10,318 bases of DNA from UBA4416 sp043718985 (GTDB taxonomy: Bacteria; Bacteroidota; Bacteroidia; B-17B0; Aurantibacillaceae): contig JAYSUQ010000198.1 in assembly GCA_043718985.1 (NCBI GenBank), positions 1 through 10,318 of the forward strand. Direction: 5' to 3'. The translations under genes and the position numbers were made by a program. Positions within the stretch are counted from its first letter, which is position 1; each line of letters opens with the position of its first letter. Of this stretch, positions 5,890 through 10,318 are shown piece by piece. A model generated the notes under the pieces. That model did no database searches and was not told the origin of the DNA. It saw only the letters and a program-made list of their open reading frames with translations.

Positions 5890-8046
5890 ATGAGTATTTT
5901 AGAAAGCATCCGTAGTAAAACTGCCCTTTTAGTTGGTATAGTTGGTTTAGCGTTAGTAATTTTTGTGTTAGAAAGCTTACTAGGCTCTGGTAGCGCACTT
6001 TTTCAAAGTAACGATACCTTAGTTGGTAAAATAGCTGGAGATAAAATAGATTATCCTGCATTTACTGCAAAAGTTAACGAGCAACTTGCAAGTATTCAAA
6101 AAAACAACCCAAACGCGCAGGTTGATGATAAAATGAAAGCTCAAATTACTGATGCAGTTTGGAATCAAATGATTAACGACCGTGTGATGAAAACACAATA
6201 CGATAAGTTAGGCGTAACGGTATCTGATGATGAGTTGTATGATTTAATGTTAGTACACCCACACCAATATGTTATACAACAATTAACCGACCAACAAACA
6301 GGTAAAGTTTACGATGGCTTTGCAAAACCCGATGGAACTTTAGATTTAGCTAAATTAAACCAATGGGTTAGCGGTATGGATGCCGAAAAAGAAAATTTTT
6401 GGAAACAATTAGAAAAACAAATTCGTGAAGTAAGAACAGCAGAAAAATATAACAACCTAATTAAAAAAGGATTATACGTTACAACGGCCGAAGCTAAGGA
6501 TGCTTTTATTTCTCAAACAAAACAAACTAACGCAAATTTTGTATTAAAACGTTACGATTCTGTTGTCGATTCAACAGTTAAAGTATCAGATGATGAAATA
6601 TCTGCTTACTACAACAAGCACCAAAACGACTTCAAAGTTGCCGAAACAACTCGTAAAATGGAATACATAACATTTGATGTAATGCCATCTAAAGGCGATT
6701 TTGAAGCATTATATAAAGATGCGCAACGTATAGCAACAGATTTTAAAGAGCGTACTGTTAAAGAAGATTCATCGTTTATAGCTCAAGAAAGCGAAGGCGG
6801 ACAGGTTAGTATTGCTAACTACAGCAAAAAAAATATGATCATTCAAGATTCTTCTGTTTTTAATTCTCCTAAAGGAACCGTTTTTGGTCCAACTACAGAA
6901 GGAACTTTTATTAAAATTTACAAATTATCTGATGTAAAATCAATTGCCGATTCAGCAAAAGTTCGTCATATTTTAATTGGCTTACAAAGTCAAAAAACAC
7001 AAAAGCAACGTACGCAAGTTCAAGCAAAACGTGTTGCAGATAGTTTGTTAACCTTATTAAAACTTAAAGTAGTTAGTTTTGATTCGTTAGTAAAAACAGT
7101 ATCTGACGATATGGGTTCTATTGATAAAGGCGGCGATTACGGTTGGTTTGATGAAAATAAAGGTTTTGTAGATGGATTTAAAAATGCAGGTTTAGAAGGA
7201 ATAATTGGTAATATTACCATTGTACCTACACAATTTGGATATCATATTATAGAAGTTTTAAATGTATCTAAAACACGACACAACGCTTATCAAGTTGCAC
7301 AAATTTCTAAATTAATAGCGCCAAGTAGCGAAACTTCTCAAGAGTATTATAAACAAGCATCTGATTTTTCGGGTAAAAATGCAACTGCCGAATTGTTTAA
7401 TAAAGCAATTGAAGAAGGAAAGTTGAACAAACGCTTGTTAGATAACGTTAAAGAAAATGATAAAGATTTGCAAGGTTTGCAAGATGCAAAAGAACTAGTG
7501 CGTTGGGCTTATAAATCTAAAAAAGGCGATATATCTCAAGTATTTGAATTTAAAGATAGGTTTGTAGTTGCTAATTTAGTAGGTGTTAATCAAAAAGGAA
7601 TAGTTGCTTTAGAAGAAGTAAAAGAAACAGTAGCAGCTAAAGCAATTAAAGATAAAAAAGCTGAACTATTTTTAGCAGAATTTGCTGCAAAAGCAAACGG
7701 CTTAAAATCGATTGATGAAGTAGCTACCAAAATGGGTTTAACGGTTGAAAAAGCGGAAAACATAAATTTTGCATCAAATAACGCGGGGGCAATTGGTCGC
7801 GAAGACGCTTTAATTGGAACGGCTTCAGTAATGAAAGCAGGGGCAATAACCAACGCTATTAAAGGTGATAATGGTGTGTTTGTTGTAAGCGTATTAACAG
7901 TTAATGAAGTAACTTTACCAAAAGAGTTTAAAAATAAACAAAAAGAAATGGAGCAAATGAATGGCGGTAAGGTTGATTACGAATTGTATGAAGCATTAAA
8001 AGAAAAAGCTAACATTGAGGATCATCGTGGTAAATACGATTTTTAA
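5890..8046 (+). CDS. PpiD-type periplasmic peptidyl-prolyl isomerase/chaperone
   Basis: The 718-residue protein has a short cytoplasmic start (MSILESIRSKT) and one membrane anchor (about 12-32, ALLVGIVGLALVIFVLESLL). It then has a SurA-N/PpiD-N chaperone region (about 45-200: VGKIAGDKIDYPAFTAKVNE, WNQMINDRVMKTQYDKLGV). The parvulin domain is at about 355-460, with the hallmarks VRHILIGL (358-365), GGDYGWFDE and FGYHIIEV (449-456). A long C-terminal region follows (about 470-718). Such proteins sit in the inner membrane and help fold newly exported, mainly outer-membrane, proteins. Length and order are normal for Bacteroidota PpiD/SurA homologues. It has its own promoter box and a strong terminator, and it follows genes for an outer-membrane barrel and LPS export, a fitting context. 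The symbol ppiD is not assigned because orthology with the enterobacterial gene is uncertain. Confidence 0.9.
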   Translation: MSILESIRSKTALLVGIVGLALVIFVLESLLGSGSALFQSNDTLVGKIAGDKIDYPAFTAKVNEQLASIQKNNPNAQVDDKMKAQITDAVWNQMINDRVMKTQYDKLGVTVSDDELYDLMLVHPHQYVIQQLTDQQTGKVYDGFAKPDGTLDLAKLNQWVSGMDAEKENFWKQLEKQIREVRTAEKYNNLIKKGLYVTTAEAKDAFISQTKQTNANFVLKRYDSVVDSTVKVSDDEISAYYNKHQNDFKVAETTRKMEYITFDVMPSKGDFEALYKDAQRIATDFKERTVKEDSSFIAQESEGGQVSIANYSKKNMIIQDSSVFNSPKGTVFGPTTEGTFIKIYKLSDVKSIADSAKVRHILIGLQSQKTQKQRTQVQAKRVADSLLTLLKLKVVSFDSLVKTVSDDMGSIDKGGDYGWFDENKGFVDGFKNAGLEGIIGNITIVPTQFGYHIIEVLNVSKTRHNAYQVAQISKLIAPSSETSQEYYKQASDFSGKNATAELFNKAIEEGKLNKRLLDNVKENDKDLQGLQDAKELVRWAYKSKKGDISQVFEFKDRFVVANLVGVNQKGIVALEEVKETVAAKAIKDKKAELFLAEFAAKANGLKSIDEVATKMGLTVEKAENINFASNNAGAIGREDALIGTASVMKAGAITNAIKGDNGVFVVSVLTVNEVTLPKEFKNKQKEMEQMNGGKVDYELYEALKEKANIEDHRGKYDF

Positions 8047-8066
8047 TATTATAAAATGTAATAATT

Positions 8067-8107
8067 AAAAAAAAGGTTGTTTTGTAATTAAAACAACCTT
8101 TTTTTAT
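8067..8107. terminator. Bidirectional terminator after the PpiD-like gene
   Basis: AAAAGGTTGTTTT (8071-8083) and AAAACAACCTTTT (8090-8102) form a perfect 13-bp stem with a six-base loop. The stem is followed by T on the plus strand and flanked by A upstream, so it can work in both directions. Confidence 0.85.
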
Positions 8108-8124
8108 TTTATCAAAATTAAAAC

Positions 8125-8355
8125 ATGTTAAACTCCGAAGTATTAATAGAGTTAGTTAAATTTAAAATGCCATTTGGTAAATTTAAAGGTATGATAATTT
8201 GCAACTTACCCGTTTCTTACTTAGAATGGTTTAACAGAAAGGGATTTCCTGAAGGTAAATTAGGAATGTTGCTTAACACTGCTTACGAAATAAAATTAAA
8301 TGGCTTAGAAAGCCTACTTGAGCCCTTAAAGCAACAACATCAAACTTACCGTTAA
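8125..8355 (+). CDS. DUF3820 family protein
   Basis: The 76-residue protein carries the full DUF3820 signature: KMPFGKFKG (residues 13-21), then ICNLPVSYLEWFNRKGFPEG and KLGMLLNTAYEIKLNGL. This is the usual length for the family, and the ATG at 8125 is the only sensible start. The family has been named a putative quorum-sensing-regulated virulence factor, but no molecular activity is established. The gene has no evident own promoter motif and begins 18 bases after the terminator. The MepB-like gene follows after 17 bases, so the two are probably cotranscribed. Confidence 0.85.
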   Translation: MLNSEVLIELVKFKMPFGKFKGMIICNLPVSYLEWFNRKGFPEGKLGMLLNTAYEIKLNGLESLLEPLKQQHQTYR

Positions 8356-8372
8356 AGTTTAGTTACTAAAAG

Positions 8373-8873
8373 ATGAATGAAAATTTATTACTAATACAAA
8401 AATTAGTATTTGATAAACTTAAATTGCAACACTCAAATGTTGTAACGGAACCTCAAAGTGCTAATTATGGAGCCTGTGAATTTGAATTAAATAAATTACG
8501 TGTAAAATTTAGAGTTGCTAAAATTACTCCAACAAAAATTGGCCAGTTTGTTACGTTATGGCAAAGAAGTGCAGCCGGCCCAATTATACCATTTAATTAC
8601 GACGATAAATTAAAAACGGTTATAATTTATTGCAGTTTTCAAACTAATATTGGGTATTTTATTTTTCCAAAATCAGTTTTATGTAAGCAAGGTATTATAA
8701 GTAGTAATGGCAAATGTGGCAAGTTAGCGATAAGAGTTTATCCGCCCTGGGATAAAGTAATTGCAAAACAAGCGCAACAAACACAACAATGGCAACTAAA
8801 CTATTTTTTTAATTTATCAAATAATCAGCCATTAAATTTAACACAAGCAAAATATGCTTTAGAGCAAATTTAA
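8373..8873 (+). CDS. MepB family protein
   Basis: The 166-residue product matches the MepB family. It has NYGACEFELNKLRVKFRVAK (about 27-46), PTKIGQFVTLWQRSAAGPI (about 49-67) and IYCSFQTNIGYFIFPKSVL (about 85-103). Next come a GIIS...GKLAIRVYPPWD segment (about 105-130) and a Q-rich stretch before the last helix. MepB is named after the third gene of the staphylococcal mepRAB drug-efflux operon, but its own biochemical function is unknown and this locus has no MepR or MepA. Length is normal. It follows the DUF3820 gene by 17 bases. Confidence 0.82.
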   Translation: MNENLLLIQKLVFDKLKLQHSNVVTEPQSANYGACEFELNKLRVKFRVAKITPTKIGQFVTLWQRSAAGPIIPFNYDDKLKTVIIYCSFQTNIGYFIFPKSVLCKQGIISSNGKCGKLAIRVYPPWDKVIAKQAQQTQQWQLNYFFNLSNNQPLNLTQAKYALEQI

Positions 8874-8919
8874 TTTTTACACTTAACTAGCTATAACTTC
8901 AAACTAATAAATTTTCTTA

Positions 8920-8927
8920 TAACTTTG
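8920..8927 (+). promoter_or_regulatory. -7 promoter box touching the gmk start
   Basis: TAACTTTG fits TAnnTTTG and lies only three bases before the ATG at 8931. The transcript would therefore begin at or next to the start codon. The -33 region (about 8896-8900, acttc) is poor, so the match could be chance. Confidence 0.4.
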
Positions 8928-8930
8928 CGT

Positions 8931-9503
8931 ATGAATAACGGTAAATTAATTATTTTTTCGGCACCATCGGGCTCAGGTAAAACAACTATTGTGCGCCATT
9001 TACTTAAAACATTTCCTGATAAATTAGAGTTTTCAATTTCGGCAACTAGTCGCCCAAAACGAGGTGTTGAAGTTAATGGAAAAGATTATTTATACTTATC
9101 TGTTGAAGATTTTAGAAAAAAAATTGATAATAACGAATTTTTAGAATGGGAAGAGGTTTATGCAGGAACGCATTATGGCACTCTTAAAACAGAAGTAGAA
9201 CGAATTTGGGCAAACGGAAAAAACGTAATTTTTGATATAGATGTTGAAGGTGGATTGAACCTTAAAAATCAGTTTGGAGATAAGGCTTTAGCGGTTTTTG
9301 TAATGCCTCCAAGCATAAAAATACTTGAAGAAAGATTAAACACAAGAAGTACAGACAGCTCGGAAAGTATTGCGCGACGTTTGGCTAAGGCCGAAAAAGA
9401 ACTTAAGACAGCTGATTTATTTGACACATTTATTTTTAATGAAGTATTAGAAGAGGCATTTGTAAAAGCCGAAAAAGTGGTAACCGATTATTTATCAAAA
9501 TAA
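8931..9503 (+). CDS. gmk: Guanylate kinase
   Basis: Gmk converts GMP and ATP to GDP and ADP, an essential step of guanine nucleotide supply. From ATG 8931 the protein is 190 residues, usual for bacterial Gmk. It begins MNNGKLIIFSAPSGSGKTT with the P-loop at residues 11-19. It then shows the GMP-binding SATSRPKRGVEVNGKDYLYL block (about 37-56), LEWEEVYAGTHYGT (about 70-83), DIDVEGGLNLK (about 102-112) and the lid segment RRLAKAEKEL (about 149-158). A TTG at 8925 would add two residues, but it overlaps the -7-like box, and the ATG is preferred. The gene stands alone between the MepB gene and the lipoproteins. Confidence 0.95.
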   Translation: MNNGKLIIFSAPSGSGKTTIVRHLLKTFPDKLEFSISATSRPKRGVEVNGKDYLYLSVEDFRKKIDNNEFLEWEEVYAGTHYGTLKTEVERIWANGKNVIFDIDVEGGLNLKNQFGDKALAVFVMPPSIKILEERLNTRSTDSSESIARRLAKAEKELKTADLFDTFIFNEVLEEAFVKAEKVVTDYLSK

Positions 9504-9627
9504 TTATATTTTTAACGTGTTGATTTTTAGTTAGTTAAAAATATTATTAAAATAATTTTAAATTGTTGGGTTACTATTTTTTGATTTTGGTATAAATGAT
9601 CAAATAAACAATTTAAAAACTCAAAAA

Positions 9628-9897
9628 ATGAAAAAAGTAATCGTAACAATTTTTGTAGCTGTTTTAGCTACTTCATTCGTATCTTGTGGTCAATCAGCTG
9701 AAGAAAAAGCTAAAATGGAAGAAGCAGCAAAACATACTGCAGATTCTATTGCTGCATCTTTAACTGCTAGCATCGAAGGTGCAATGAATGACGCTACTGC
9801 TGTAGTTGATTCTGCTGCTACATCTGCTGTTGAAACTGCAACTGCTGCTGCTACTGAAGCTGCTCATACAGCTGTTGAAGCTGCAACAAAGCACTAA
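9628..9897 (+). CDS. Alanine-rich small lipoprotein
   Basis: The 89-residue protein starts with a lipoprotein signal peptide (MKKVIVTIFVAVLATSFVSC, acylated Cys20). The mature 70 residues are a short charged helix (SAEEKAKMEEAAKHTADSIA) and a long alanine/threonine/valine-rich stretch with no aromatic residue. Alanine makes up 25 of 89 residues, and most of these codons are GCT or GCA, unlike the mixed use in the neighbours. Such a sequence suggests a long amphipathic helix or coiled coil attached to a membrane. A partial paralogue with the same layout follows at 10149. An A-rich stretch (aaaaactcaaaaa) replaces a Shine-Dalgarno site. Function is unknown. Uniform codon choice may point to high expression. 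Confidence 0.78.
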   Translation: MKKVIVTIFVAVLATSFVSCGQSAEEKAKMEEAAKHTADSIAASLTASIEGAMNDATAVVDSAATSAVETATAAATEAAHTAVEAATKH

Positions 9898-9916
9898 TAA
9901 TTTGTGTTTAGTTAGG

Positions 9917-9959
9917 AAAAGCTCACGTATCTTTATTGATGCGTGGGCTTTTTATTTTT
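9917..9959 (+). terminator. Terminator between the two lipoprotein genes
   Basis: AAAAGCTCACGTATC (9917-9931) pairs with GATGCGTGGGCTTTT (9938-9952) over 15 positions with two G-U pairs, around a six-base loop. T-rich sequence follows. It separates the two lipoproteins into different transcripts. Confidence 0.88.
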
Positions 9960-9994
9960 AGTTCAATTTTTTAACTAACTAATTTTAAATAAAG

Positions 9995-10002
9995 TATATT
10001 TG
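9995..10002 (+). promoter_or_regulatory. -7 promoter box for the second lipoprotein gene
   Basis: TATATTTG matches TAnnTTTG. It lies 146 bp before the ATG at 10149, predicting a long AT-rich leader of about 140 bases. No clear TTTG is seen about 20 bp upstream. The leader contains a 23-codon frame (10005-10076). Confidence 0.5.
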
Positions 10003-10148
10003 TAATGATTTTGAAAAAGCCATTTAACAAAGAGTTTGAAGCCAACAATAGCTTAACAAACATCAAAACTAAATAATAAATTTTGAGTTAAATACATACT
10101 AAATTAGGTTAATGCCGTAATACAAATAAAAACAATAAAATTACATTA

Positions 10149-10318
10149 ATGAAAAAAACAATATTCGCCACATTATTAGCAGTTTTAGCTATTACATTAA
10201 TTAATTGTAGTAAAGCTGCCGAAGATAGATTTGAAATGCAAAAAAATGCCAAACGAATTTCCGATTCTATTGGTAAAACAATAGATGATGCCATGGCAGA
10301 GGTTGCTATTCCAGCAGC
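10149..10318 (+). CDS. Second small lipoprotein, cut by the window end
   Basis: From ATG 10149 the frame reads a lipoprotein signal (MKKTIFATLLAVLAITLINC, Cys20). It continues with SKAAEDRFEMQKNAKRISDS and IGKTIDDAMAEVAIPAA, and is open at the window edge. Compared with the product of 9628-9897, Cys20 is at the same place. The charged helix has the same order, with EEKAKMEEAAKHTADSI aligning to EDRFEMQKNAKRISDSI. An Ala-containing tail then begins. It is therefore a diverged tandem copy. Its signal and first helix are conserved, while its alanine tail is not fully visible. Function is unknown. Confidence 0.8.
   Translation, partial: MKKTIFATLLAVLAITLINCSKAAEDRFEMQKNAKRISDSIGKTIDDAMAEVAIPA

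Noticed and set aside
7590..7853. 87-codon minus-strand frame opposite the PpiD-like gene
   Set aside because: It mirrors an alanine- and lysine-rich coding region and has no domain or promoter.
10109..10294. Minus-strand frame across the second lipoprotein
   Set aside because: The plus strand carries a clear lipoprotein signal with Cys20 and similarity to the neighbouring lipoprotein.

Overview
The window is AT-rich chromosomal DNA from a member of the Bacteroidota. The evidence is several promoters of the Bacteroidota type (TTTG or TTG, about 18-20 bp, then TAnnTTTG), the absence of Shine-Dalgarno sequences, and typical Bacteroidota families: a lipoprotein LptC, a PpiD-like SurA/parvulin fold chaperone, a type III pantothenate kinase and a type 23 polymorphic-toxin domain. 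I cannot name a lower rank with confidence.

Layout. Positions 2-736 hold the C-terminal part of a type 23 polymorphic-toxin-like protein. Positions about 965-2632 are a very small genomic island inserted in the 3' end of a minus-strand tRNA-Phe(GAA) gene (2621-2693). It is bounded by a 13-bp direct repeat that is the 3' end of the tRNA. Just inside each end is a pair of 12-bp-spaced ATTACGCTG(T) repeats that look like integrase arm sites. The island encodes only recombination functions: an N-terminal stub of a tyrosine integrase, a complete serine recombinase, and a MerR-like HTH excisionase-type protein preceded by a structured leader. The likely original terminator of the tRNA gene is now stranded at 937-964 on the far side of the island, and the rebuilt tRNA gene uses a terminator brought by the island.

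Positions 2803-5801 form a tight co-directional block: coaX (coenzyme A synthesis), an outer-membrane beta-barrel protein, lptC (LPS transport) and a small two-helix membrane protein. A promoter at about 5857 then drives a PpiD-type periplasmic folding factor that ends at a strong hairpin terminator. The block thus combines CoA synthesis with envelope building and outer-membrane protein folding.

Positions 8125-8873 hold a two-gene unit (DUF3820 protein and MepB-family protein). Guanylate kinase (gmk) follows, with its -7 box almost touching the start codon. The window closes with two tandem small lipoproteins that share a layout; the first is extremely alanine-rich and the second is cut by the window edge.

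The part most worth a second look is the 1.66-kb tRNA-Phe island: its displaced terminator, arm-site pairs, integrase stub, palindromic sites around the recombinase start and structured leader. No CRISPR array, rRNA or insertion sequence was seen.
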